Source: Paragyromitra xinjiangensis
Lineage: Eukaryota > Ascomycota > Pezizomycetes > Pezizales > Discinaceae
Reading direction: 5' to 3'
DNA: 64,000 bases
NCBI GenBank assembly: GCA_038503065.1
Contig: JBCAMK010000021.1
Coordinates: 248,001-312,000 of the forward strand
A program made the position numbers and the translations under genes. Position 1 is the first letter of the stretch. Each line of letters starts with the position of its first letter. This document shows positions 23,901 through 34,300 of the stretch, piece after piece. The notes below the pieces were generated by a model. That model had not been told where the DNA came from. It saw only the letters and a program-made list of their open reading frames with translations, and did not search any database.

Positions 23901-26402
23901 TTTATTCGATTTGAGCTGTCCTGTGATGCATAAGTTCAAAACTCACTCTAGCTAGGTGCGGATACGAAGATGAGATTTTAGTAAAGCATCCATAGTTAAG
24001 CGTATCAGGGCTAGGGTTCTCATACGATATAAAGTCACCAATAATCACTTGGATACTACGGACCTTCCGTAGCGTTGTTATAACTCCATACCGAAAACTC
24101 CGAAAATCAGGTGCGTCTTCCTTCGGTATTCTAGTTTCTCGACGCATCCTACAGGATCCAGTGTTGATATGGGAGTTCTGCAGGTTGCCGGCCACCCGTA
24201 GCCTTACCCGAGTGCGCATACTGTGGCACCGTACAACATACACTAGGTACTCGGAACCAGGCGGGTGTCACACGAAACAGCAAGATTTTTCCGTGGCGGG
24301 GAGTTTGACCAAATGAATTATATGTGGAAGTACCACTATCCAGGCATGTACTGATACTATCGGTGCAGGTGCTGTGTCTATATTTACAATGCAGAGCTAA
24401 CACCCAAACCTCGATCTCATATTTCTTCGTAGAAATACATCTATACAGAAATGAGTAAATACGGACCCTGCACCCTTCGAAGATCTTCGCGAACCGGGTC
24501 ATCAGTGAAGATACATGAGTGCAGCTTCCACCATTTGTGTTCAAAACACAACGCACGAAAAAGACAGGAAACACCAACAACTAGTGATATATCGCGGTGA
24601 TTTGTGCCTTTACAGCTAATAACGGGTCGGGAATAAGAAATACGACCTGAGAAGCACTTATCTAAACTGCGAACGCTGAGCAGCTCGTATAGCTTCAAAC
24701 CTACGGGTGAACTTATAATGCTTCTCTCTCGCCTCCTACCTAATTAGTAGTCTTACGCAACAATTGTGTGCATCGTTTTTTTGTGTGGTACAAATGCCAA
24801 GCGAAGCTTATACATCCATATTTTTGAAATAATTACAGCCGTGTAAGAAGAGTAGCTGTTTCGCTAGTGAGGTGGGGTGTCAAGACTTTTCTTACGCGGC
24901 TGTGTGTGGTGGCGCTGAACAATATGATTCCGTTATAAGAATACTAATCATAAAGACAACGATGATGTATTTTTCTAAAACCCCTCATTTTCTGTAGGAT
25001 AAAGTATAGTTCTTCATAATACTTGGCCTCTAAGAACAGTAAATGCAGGCCTCGAGTGTATTTTCAACAGTGTACTAGTGGCGTGCAATTGCAAGTGAAT
25101 TCACGAATGGTCACAAGCGGCAACCACCACAGAAATCATCAGCGTCACCATGGAACCAATTACCAAACCTAGCACGACTAACAATTGATATGTTCACGCA
25201 CAGGAACCCTGGTGACGTAGTAAAACTCTCGACTCCCGAATATGTTTCACGAACCTTCAAACCTATTTTCTCATAACATCCCATTGAAGCCGAAACAATC
25301 ATGCCATATTTAAGAAAACTCCGAATGTCGTGGACCATACCCTTAATATATACTACCGTCTATGTATGATACTTAACCTCGTATACCATACATAGCGTTG
25401 TCGTATTGTTGAAAGGGTGTCTCCGTTATCTCATTGACTCGTGTTAGTTACACAATACGAACTTAAATCCAACCCCGTATAGCCACACTGCTACCAATCA
25501 CGATCCCCGCGCAATTCGCCCCAAAAATCTCTCAGCTCATCAAATACCTCTATTGGAACTTACTGGATAGAGAGAGGTGGTATTGTGCAACAGCTCTTCC
25601 TCAGGCTTAAGGGTTCTTTGATATGTCTCTGATATTTGCTCCTCAGAAAGTGCACTTCTAGAGACAAAAAGCTGTTACACATGATATGATCTTTCTTTTC
25701 AGATAATTGTTTTTTCTCGGAGTTATCAAGATTGAGATGATGAGTTTAGGAACCATCTAAGTTATAATTCCTATGAATCGGTTGGAAGCCACGCAGAATC
25801 GGCTAAAACCACAATCTGCATCACATACTGCATGCAGTTCCCCTTTGCTTGGGTATACAATTCCCTCAGCATTTGAACCTCCCTGGTAACGACGAGGCTA
25901 AACTAAAGATCCTTCTGTAAAAATATCTTCATCGGTATCTAGACCACGTTTTTTTCCCAGGATACCATGGCCACGAACTCGCCTACCCCGCCTATACGGC
26001 ACGGACCGCACGAATCAGCGGCATACGACCCGACACTAGCCTGTGGCTTCCGCACAGCATGCGTCTGGATATGGTCGAACTTCCGTGACTTGGCATATTT
26101 TCGCCACACCCGCGGTCTTGGTCTCTGTGTAGCGCTTGTTCGTATTTCGACATCAATACGGCATGATACAGGCACCTCGGTCTTTGAACCCACGTGTTGA
26201 ATATTGATAGTCAATGCTCAGCCGATCGGGATTCACTCATCCGATGAATTTATTTAAAGGGTCCTCGAAGCAGCATGAGTTCTCTCGTTTTTTCACCATC
26301 ATCCAAATCAGAATAACAATCTCTACTCATCAGAATCAAACATCAGCAATCAGCTACTTTTCACAAGTCCCATCAACTTACTACTCTTCATAAAACATCA
26401 CA
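17985..26402. other. Long gene-poor interval
   Basis: These 8.4 kb hold no coding region I can support. Open frames up to 143 codons (for example 24149-24580 minus) have no motif, no family resemblance and overlap each other on both strands. The segment 20606-20962 looks like an old coding stretch with many in-frame TAG/TAA on the plus strand, but I cannot name it. A foldback repeat lies at 19057-19385, and a tRNA-like sequence at about 22568-22640. Confidence 0.45.
19057..19385. repeat. Imperfect foldback (inverted) repeat
   Basis: Two pairs of blocks are nested around a centre near 19215. Outer blocks 19057-19086 and 19356-19385 are inverted copies reading GGTGAGCTGG then TTGTTCACACCCT. 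Inner blocks 19155-19190 and 19238-19274 share GGGGGTGAAGTT and GAACGGC. Spacing between blocks is similar on both arms (about 69 and 82 bases), so the whole could fold as one hairpin. Mismatches are mostly transitions. It may be an old hairpin-type MITE or two inverted copies of one repeat. No target duplication was identified. Confidence 0.6.
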
Positions 26403-28046
26403 ATGGTCACTACTACTGAGACAGAACACCGCCCTCTGAATATCCTGATATCTGGAGCTGGAATTGGCGGTCTTACAGCTGCCATAGCATTGAGACAGGC
26501 TGGTCATAATGTTCAAGTACGTTTTAACGGAGCTGTTCAGTCGAGCTACTACTAAAAGTAATCCAGATATTTGAGAGATCGCTTTTCGGCAATGAGTATG
26601 GTGCTGCAGTCAACATAACATCGAATGCGAACGGCCTCTTGAGGGATATTGGAATCATACTCGAGGACATTGGTGGAGTTGACGCGACTCAGGTTTGTTT
26701 ATACATACGTTTTAAACGCTTATTAATATGAGCTAACATCAAAAAAATTAGTTCAACGAGTTTGCTTCTAATGGTAGATTAATGAAATCTACTGACATCT
26801 CAGGGGTAGCTAAACGCTTCAAATATGTACGCACAGCTCTCCCCATTATGTGAACCACTGCAAAAACTAACTCAATTTTTAAGCCTTGGCAATATATCCA
26901 CCGCGTTGACCTCCACAACGGACTCAGGGAGCTTGCGAAAGAGCCCACAGGGAAAGGTACTCCAGTCAAAATCCACCTAGGCTGCAAGACGACATCAGTG
27001 GACCCTGAGACTGGAACATTGACCCTCGAGAACGGGGATTCACACCAAGGAGATGTTGTAATTGCTGCCGATGGCGTGAACGTAAGTATCACCTTACCCT
27101 CATCCTCAGGATATCTTTTCTGATGATTCTTCAAGTCTCCACTCCGCAAATTCATCGATCATACTGGTATCCATGCCATGCCTTTTGGGATGTCATCCTA
27201 CCGCTTCTTAGTCCCTGCTTCTATCCTTTTCGATGATCCGCAAACAAAACGATTCGTTGAAAACGGAGACTTGGAGATATGGAAAGGAGGGTACAAGAAG
27301 CTTGTTATCTATCCTTGCAGAGGTGGACAAATTTTGAACTGTGCTGCCCTTCTAGATGATAACACGATAGATGAGACTAAAAGTACATTTGGAAGACCCC
27401 AATCTAGTTGCATAACGGTGGCTAACACATCTGGGATGAATAGCGAGAAGCGGAGCCGCCTTGAAGGCAGATATGTTGGAGCAATTTAAAGACTTCCACC
27501 CGGATGTTTTGGCACTCTTACAAAAAGCTGATGGAGTCAAATTCTGGCCTCTCTTCGACATGCAGACTCTTGGGACCTGGGTCAATGGAAAAGCCGCACT
27601 CTTGGGAGATGCAGCACATCCATTCTTGCCATGTAAGATTTTTTGTCACCTTTACCCTAGATACCTTAGCTAACCCTAGAACGAAATTTAGTCCAAGCAC
27701 AAGGAGCAGCCCAGGCCATTGAAGACGGAATAACTTTGGCTGAAATGCTTCCCATCCATTTGACGAGACCGGAAGATGTCCCCGAGCGTTTGAAACTTTA
27801 CCAGAAAGCAAGACTTGACAGGGTTGAGAAAATTCAACAAAATTCGAGAGTCGCAGGGAAGGAATCAGAGGAGGAGGACAGTGGTGGTAAGAGCTCCTGT
27901 CTATACCCCTCTGCCTTGTTTATCGCTGACCCTTCGGTTGCATAGTGATCTGGAAGATGATGAACTTCTATTTTTCGCACGACGCCCGCGAGTACGCTGC
28001 GGATATGTTGTGGCAACATTTGGAAAATGGTCCCACGAAATGCTAG
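26403..28046 (+). CDS. FAD-dependent monooxygenase (salicylate hydroxylase-like)
   Basis: Flavin monooxygenase of the aromatic-hydroxylase class (FAD_binding_3), expected to hydroxylate an aromatic or polyketide-like substrate using NAD(P)H and oxygen. Exons 26403-26516, 26567-26692, 26752-26826, 26884-27081, 27136-27382, 27444-27632, 27692-27886 and 27946-28046 give 414 residues. The dinucleotide motif GAGIGG is at 18-23, the DG motif at about 166-171 (AADGVN), and the second FAD motif reads LLGDAAHPFLPFQAQGA. The 61-nt intron at 27383 has a GTACAT donor and a CTAAC branch; without it the frame stops. There is no signal peptide, so it is likely cytosolic. No biosynthetic partner gene lies beside it, so the substrate is unknown. 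Confidence 0.88.
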
Positions 28047-28753
28047 TGGCGCTCTTCGGACTTAAGTCCCATTATAGTCCTTTGCATGTTATTTCTGAGG
28101 GTTGATTTACTTGGTGTTGGCTGCGCGAGTGGGAGAGTTTGGTTTCAACCGATTGTTTTACACGAATAGAGGTGGACTATTGGGACTGCTTTGGAATTTT
28201 ATTTCTAAAAGAGTAAAAAACAAAAACAAAGTTTAGCCTGGAATTTTGGACTACTCTGCTCAAGACTAATAAATCTTCTTTGAAAAAAAACTAGGCTGCT
28301 TAGAGAAAATTAGTTGTCTATTCGAGTGAGAATTTGTGAATAAAGCCAGGGCGTGCCAAGATCCCAGGGTTAGGGAGCAATACCTCACGCAGCAGATGAG
28401 GCGTGTCATACCTTGGTTTTCTTTTGTTCCAAATGCGTGGAGGATGATTCTAACATATGTATAACCCTAACCCCGTCTCTCATTATTTCGGTACTTTTAG
28501 AGCGATTTCCAAAATTCTCGTATGCAACGTCAAAAAGCTGCCTTCTACGTATAATTAAGCCTTCAAACTATTAGTATCAAAGCACCACCGACTCCGATCA
28601 TAAATATGAGACAAAGTGATATGACTCATCCAACCCAGCCTCCTATCAATATATCAAGGCCGATTCCCAGACCTTCTGGCAGCTTTTTCTATGCTATATA
28701 CAGTAGACCTTCGAATTCCTCAATTAATTAACCATTATTACCCTACTACCTCC
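28047..28753. other. Intergenic region before the RNA cyclase gene
   Basis: AT-rich 3' flank of the monooxygenase and promoter side of the next gene. No gene, RNA or repeat is seen. An in-frame ATG at 28691 would lengthen the next protein by 21 residues but adds nothing family-like. Confidence 0.45.
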
Positions 28754-29956
28754 ATGTCTTTAAGAAATCCTATCCAAATTCCCGGCAACACCCTCGAAGG
28801 TGGGGGTCAGCTCGTTCGCATCTCCCTTGGTCTCTCCTCCCTCCTCTCTCTCCCAATCCACATTCCCAGAATCCGTGCCGGCCGCCCTTCTGGCGGTGGT
28901 TTGAAATCCCAACACCTTACTTGCGTCAATTGGCTTTCGAAGGCCAGCCATTCTAGAACCGTAGGTGCTACGAAGAAAAGTCGGGAGTTAGAGTTTTGGC
29001 CACCCACTGAAGATATCCACCGAGAAGCGTTCTGGACAGAGAAAGCGACAAAAAGGACCATAGCGATCAACATTGGAACCCCCGGGAGCACAACATTGAC
29101 GGTACAAGCTATCCTACCTTATCTTATTTTTGCAGCTAGTGGGGCGGGGAAAGAAGATGCAGAGAACAACTCACCGGGAATGATCGAATTGAAAATTCTT
29201 GGTGGGACGAATGTTACTCATTCACCATCTGTCGAGTATCTCAGCCAGGTCATGTTTCCGGTTCTCAGTACCCATGTCCTCCCTAAAGAGCTACAGCCCC
29301 TGCGAATGGAGGTTTCGAAGAGGTGTTGGGTTGTTGGATCATCAAAAGCCCCTCTAGGGGAAACTACGTTTTGGATTCCTACACTACCTTTCGGCAGTTC
29401 CATCCCAGGTTTCGAGATGAAGGATAGGGGAGAGATCACGAAGATCTGCGCCAGCATCATCGTCCCAGGAGAAGCTATAAATTCATTCAAAAAAGCCCTC
29501 GCCGATGAGGATGTTGGAGCGAAACTAGAGATCGTGGTTGAGGAAGACTCTGACCACCCAAAACGATACTATCTCTTGTTGGTTGCACATACTTCGAGTG
29601 GGTATAGATTAGGCAGGGATGTGCTTTATGACCGTCACAGCCACAAGACTGCTCCAGAATCTGAGATAGCTGAGTACATGGTTAAACGCTGTGTCAAGGC
29701 TTTGAAGAAAGAGATCGCACACGGCGGATGTGTAGACGAGTTCATGCAGGATGAGCTTGTGGTTTTCCAAACGCTGGCGAATGGTAGGAGTTCTGTGTAC
29801 CCTGGAGAAGGGATGGGAGAGGGGAGTTTGCACACGAAGACTGCGAGGTGGGTTGCGGAGACTCTTACAGGAATTGTATTTGATGGGGAAGGGAAGTGCG
29901 AAGTTAATGGAGTTGAGCTAAAGGCTGGAAGCCTGGAGTGGAAAGGGAAAGTGTAG
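28754..29956 (+). CDS. RNA 3'-terminal phosphate cyclase
   Basis: Intronless gene for 400 residues of the RtcA/RTC family, which uses ATP to turn an RNA 3'-phosphate into a 2',3'-cyclic phosphate. The N-terminus has the signature NTLEGGGQLVRISLGLS. Further matches are RAGRPSGGGLKSQHL, VDEFMQDELVVFQTLANG and SLHTKTARWVAE. The His in SLHTKT (about H360) corresponds to the residue that carries AMP in true cyclases and is absent from the ribosome-processing Rcl1 branch, so this looks like an active cyclase. I chose ATG 28754 because the family signature begins a few residues later; ATG 28691 is in frame. It ends 287 bases from the convergent first member of the tandem family. Confidence 0.9.
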   Translation: MSLRNPIQIPGNTLEGGGQLVRISLGLSSLLSLPIHIPRIRAGRPSGGGLKSQHLTCVNWLSKASHSRTVGATKKSRELEFWPPTEDIHREAFWTEKATKRTIAINIGTPGSTTLTVQAILPYLIFAASGAGKEDAENNSPGMIELKILGGTNVTHSPSVEYLSQVMFPVLSTHVLPKELQPLRMEVSKRCWVVGSSKAPLGETTFWIPTLPFGSSIPGFEMKDRGEITKICASIIVPGEAINSFKKALADEDVGAKLEIVVEEDSDHPKRYYLLLVAHTSSGYRLGRDVLYDRHSHKTAPESEIAEYMVKRCVKALKKEIAHGGCVDEFMQDELVVFQTLANGRSSVYPGEGMGEGSLHTKTARWVAETLTGIVFDGEGKCEVNGVELKAGSLEWKGKV

Positions 29957-30243
29957 TTTATTTGGGGAAACTACGGCACAGAAAAATACAAAAGATGTGA
30001 CTAAGTAGTTTAAACCAGGTGGTTAGTTTTCGAAACCTATGACTATAGCCCGCTGCGTCTGAAGTTTATCATTATAGGTATCCTTAAGGGAGATAGTGAA
30101 GAAAAGAAAAATGAAAGCGGAAAGACGGGAACCGAAAGTGAAACACAACAACGAAGCCTTCAAGATGCACAAATAGAACGAAAAATAGCGAAAAATTCTT
30201 CTTCAGCAATAGCCCCAAACCCTAAATGCCAGACTTCTCATCA

Positions 30244-30734
30244 TCACTTTATCCGAGTGCTAGCCATACTATACCCTGGAAGCCCGTCACTATCGTCATC
30301 ATCCCGAGAAGACGATTTAGCTACTTCGATAGCTTCCATTAGGGCCTCTTTTGAAATACCCGAAGCGTGGTTCGGGAGAACCATGTATGTGCCTCCCCCA
30401 GTGACAAGACTTCCTGCTAAAGTCTTGTGGATAATCGAAGCGTTGCCGATATCGATAAGAACCCAGTCGCCAGGCTTTGGGCACTCCAGTTCGATCCCAG
30501 CCTTCGGTAGCCTTAGCTTTTTGACTTGCCGACCCGGAACATAAGTCTTTCCTTCCATGTCTTTAATAAGTTCGTCGATCTTGTTACCGATTTTCTAGAT
30601 AAGCTACGGGTTAGTATACATACTAACTACCAAAACAATGGAAGTGTCAGGGACCCTACCGAAATCAAATTTTCTGGAATGACATAGGGCATCGCATGGG
30701 ATGGGAAGACTAGTTTGACAGAGGAATTCCCCAT
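30244..30734 (-). CDS. Tandem small-protein family, copy A (unknown function)
   Basis: Not recognised as a known family. Exons 30734-30660 and 30594-30244 give 141 residues. Exon 1 is exactly 25 codons (MGNSSVKLVFPSHAMP...) and ends in phase 0. Exon 2 opens with a helix-like KIGNKIDELIKDMEGK. A conserved block follows: ECPKPGDWVLIDIGNASIIH then GGGTYMVLPNHASGIS, and a helix-like EALMEAIEVAKS. The C-terminal tail is Ser/Asp-rich and variable. There is no signal peptide or membrane segment, so it is likely intracellular. Three related genes follow in the same orientation with the same exon plan. The 65-nt intron has GTAGGG and CTAG ends. Confidence 0.75.
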
Positions 30735-31184
30735 GGCTCTGGCTGGATAGACTCAGTATTTGATTCTTCTCGTAGTTTTGAGAAACTTATTCTACAAGAG
30801 AATATACTTGTGAAATGGATATTAGGAACGTGGAGAGTAGTTAGTAAAAGTTGAGGAATAAAGCGGAGTTCAAATAGCACCACACGATGTATGTATACGT
30901 AACGTGTTAGGCAGCCGCCAGCTGCGCCACCTAATGCGTGTAACCAAAGAAATACCTCTGATCATTCGGTTAACTAAGCCACCTTTAGCGAAGCGAGCTA
31001 AACTATGATTTGGCAGGTGTTTAAATTTTCTGTCACAGCGGCGGCGCAGCCATGGCCAGGCTCAAAAAACAAGCAAACTCTTATCGGCACGTATGAGCAG
31101 CACACGAAATAACGATACATTATCCCTCAGTAGCCCTCTTAGAATCTCAACGCCCACATATTCGCGATGTAACCCCACTTCGCC

Positions 31185-31700
31185 TTATTGCCTAACTTCG
31201 GCATACCCTGGAGGCTGGCTCTCTCTCGGACGGCTTAGCTTGGCCGCTTCAATAGCTTCCTTCAAATCTGCCCCAGAGAGCATGGAAGCGCGATACGGGA
31301 GAACCATGTATGTGCCTCCTATACTAACGAGGGTTGTTACAAAGCTCCTGTGGATGATTGAAGCTTTGTAAACGTCGACCAAAACCCAATCGTTGGGTTT
31401 TGGATATTCCAGTTCTAGACCGCTAGTTGGAAGTTTCAACCGTCTAGCTTCTTGAGTCATGGAACCTTTCGCCTCGATGTCTTTGAGGATTTCGTCGATC
31501 CTCGATGCGATGTGCTGTATACGTTATCTATTAGCATGTCCACTAACTTCTAAAAAGTAACACCTTTCCAACTCGTATTCCCTAGCGTCCCAGCCTAAGC
31601 CCAACAACGTGATTTAAGAACCTACCGGAATTTCTTTGGCCGGAACCTCAAACGGCATCCCATGTGATGGATAGATCAGTTTAACCACAGCATTTCCCAT
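31185..31700 (-). CDS. Tandem small-protein family, copy B (unknown function)
   Basis: Paralogue of copy A. Exons 31700-31626 (25 codons, MGNAVVKLIYPSHGMP) and 31514-31185 give 134 residues. The exon-2 helix reads HIASRIDEILKDIEAK. The core is YPKPNDWVLVDVYKASIIHR then GGTYMVLPYRAS. The tail, ending PPGYAEVRQ, shares the PGY element with copy A. The intron is longer (111 nt) with GTAGGT and CAG ends. No signal peptide, cysteine pattern or catalytic motif is visible. The central part is the best conserved, which suggests the fold or a binding face is under selection (inference). Confidence 0.75.
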
Positions 31701-32298
31701 TATTGTAGTAGAAACTCGAAAAATTCGTTAGCTCCTTAGCACGCGAGGCGTCGGCAAACGAGGGATCTTCTTACTTTGCTTTCTCACTGCTCTAATAGCA
31801 AAGACGGTTCTTACGATAACTTGCACTTTTGGGTTAGTTTACCACCTTTTGCGTCGTTTGGAGACTCACTCAGTGCCACTTATCGACGCTCCGGATGCTA
31901 AAGAGCTGACAAATTTTTCGAGTTTATACGGTAGTATAGATTTATTTTTTTTGGAGGTTTAAGGAAACGGCCTCTGTGATGGTAGGTGGGGAGAGGAAAC
32001 CTTAGAGAACAAAGCGGAGTCAACCCAAGTGTTCAGGCAACCAGGCCGTGTACCCGAACCAGAAATATCCTAGTCCGGGTAACTGACCACTAGGCTAACT
32101 CCAGATGCTGGCCAGGGATTTAAATATTTGATTCCTACTTGTTATGACATTGAAATATTTGTAGCATAATCAGGCACTCAACTAATAGATGAAACCTTCG
32201 AGAACACGTACGAGAAAAACACAGAACAGCAATACGTTATCCTTCTAATAACCCGCTTGCTACCTTAAAAACAACGAAAATCAGCAACCATGACAACG

Positions 32299-32813
32299 CT
32301 ATCCGTCTTGCGTTGTTACTTGACCCCCAGTAGTATCCACCAAAGACTTTTCACTCTGACCTGATTCTGGACAGATCGACCTCGCAATTTCAATAGTCTC
32401 CATCAAACTCTCTGTAGAAATCGTAGAAGCGCTATACGGTAGAACCACGTACGCGCTTCCCGCGGTGACGAGATCTGCCGACATGCTCCTAAGGATGATC
32501 GAGGCGTTATTGGCGTCGACCAAGACCCAGCCGTTGGGTTTTGGATAGTCGATCTTAAAACCACTCGTTGGTAGTGTGAATTTATTGTAGCCCGGAGGAA
32601 TGAACCTTTTCGCCTCCATATCTCCGAGAATTTCATCGACTTTGGATCCAATCTTCTACGTCGCTTATTAGCATATCTTTGTTTCAACTCAGCACCCCAA
32701 CTTAGGTCTAAAGAAGTAAAGCGCTTGGAAAATCCTACCGGAATGAGAGTCCCCGGAATGATAAATGGCATTCCATGGGATAGGAATACCAATTTGACTG
32801 TATCGTTCTCCAT
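32299..32813 (-). CDS. Tandem small-protein family, copy C (unknown function)
   Basis: Third paralogue. Exons 32813-32739 (25 codons, MENDTVKLVFLSHGMP) and 32655-32299 give 143 residues. It has MEN in place of the MGN start of copies A and B. The core reads YPKPNGWVLVDANNASIILR then AGSAYVVLPYSAS, slightly more divergent than A and B. The C-terminal tail is its own (Ser/Thr/Gln-rich). Reading through the intron also stays open for some distance, so the splice is chosen by homology: GTAGGA donor and GTAG acceptor at the same place as in the sister genes. Confidence 0.72.
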
Positions 32814-33620
32814 TATTCCAGAGTAAACGGACTTCTTTTCTTGCTCTTGCTCGTGATTTTCAATGAAATAACTTTCGTGATAAGTTGTGGGAGAGGTAGG
32901 TATATGGGAAGGAAGAAGCTATAAGGAGTCCAAAGTACCCCATTTATATATATATCTTTAATTAGGCAGCCCACTAAATGCGCGACAACCACAAATTCCG
33001 AAATTGATTATTTGTCGCCAGCAGTATGACCAGATTGGTCTCTAAATTAACCTTTAGGCCAGCTATGACTAGATCAACTTTCATTAGTTACCTGGCGGCT
33101 TTTGTTATCGTTTACAGCAAAGCTTGAACATTCTATAATTGCAGAATGTAATACGGTATGTACGGTTTACTCAAAACGATGCACATTACCCCATGGTGCA
33201 GCACCCAAGACTAGAAACTTAGGGTGGTGTATTATTCACTACCACCATAAGCTAGACACCTAGGTTGCTCCCCCAAAACCGAGTTCAAGAAGCCTAGAGA
33301 ATCAAGAAGAAATGAAACCAAAATCAAAATTCATCAACTTCTAAGAGAAATAGATAAAATTTTCCTAGTCCCTCATTCAAGCCAGACCCCATAACCTTAG
33401 ATACACCTACAGGCGTTTATCGCTTAATTGCATAGTTCCTAAGAACTCAGGCTACTGGAAAAAAACGTGCACCGCACTAGAGAACTATAAACAAACTTCA
33501 CCACCTGCTAACCACCCATGGCCAAAACGAATAATGAAATACATGACTCTCCAATAACCCGTCAATTGCTAACTACCAGGACGTCGACCTCAACCCACCA
33601 AAATCAATCCTAGATACCAC

Positions 33621-34300
33621 TCAATGATCATATGGCGGAAGGCTCTCCTCCTTTCCCATCCGAGTGACTTGCTTCAAATCCTCCACCGTAAGGTCGCTAG
33701 TACGAATTGGAAGAACCATATATGTAGCTCCCGCGATCACCAGCTCATTAAGTACAGAGCTGTGAATCAACAAGGAATTTTCGATATCGACCAAGACCCA
33801 ATCGTCAGGGCTAGGGGCTTCCAAAACTCTGCCGCCCGGCAACTTTAGTCTCCAGGAAGCCTTAGGAGTGGAGGTTTTCTGTTCCAGATCCTTGAGGATA
33901 TCATCGATTCTCGTTACTAGGTCCTACATACACCACTTTTAGCCTTTGCAATGATTGCCAAGACAGAATGGCTTGTCCTATATCCACTCTCATTTTCCAG
34001 TATCCCGACCAAAACACTAAAATAAAAGTGCTTAGAAAATCCTACCGAAGAGACGCTGTATGGAAGGATAAAGGGCAATCCATGTGATGGGAAAATTAGC
34101 TTGAGTCTATTACTCTGGCCTATATTTTTGTTAGCTTTCTTGTGCCAATCACACACATATACCCTCAAACGAGATTTGCAATGCGAAACACCTAGGGTAT
34201 ATCCAAGAACTTTTTCAACATACCATTTATCTTTGAATTGACGAGCCCCATAGTCCCAGAAGTACTCCACTTTTTTCTTCTCAATGTAAGGAAATTTCAA
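33621..34300 (-). CDS. Tandem small-protein family, copy D, start codon in doubt
   Basis: Fourth and most divergent paralogue. Exon 2 is 33923-33621 (100 codons) with the core SPDDWVLVDIENSLLIHS then AGATYMVLPIRTS. Exon 1 ends at 34046 and contains RLKLIFPSHGLPF. Where A-C have ATG, this copy has ATA (34123-34121, before GQSNRLKL), one codon longer than its sisters. The frame stays open upstream to an ATG at 34300, which would give 185 residues with a 59-residue leader unlike the others. Either the start has been lost and the gene is decaying, or the upstream ATG now serves. The tail is shorter than in A-C. Confidence 0.5.

Noticed and set aside
24149..24698. Minus-strand frames of 143 and 85 codons
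   Set aside because: Overlapping in different frames, Cys/Ser-rich and motif-free; no start or splice context.
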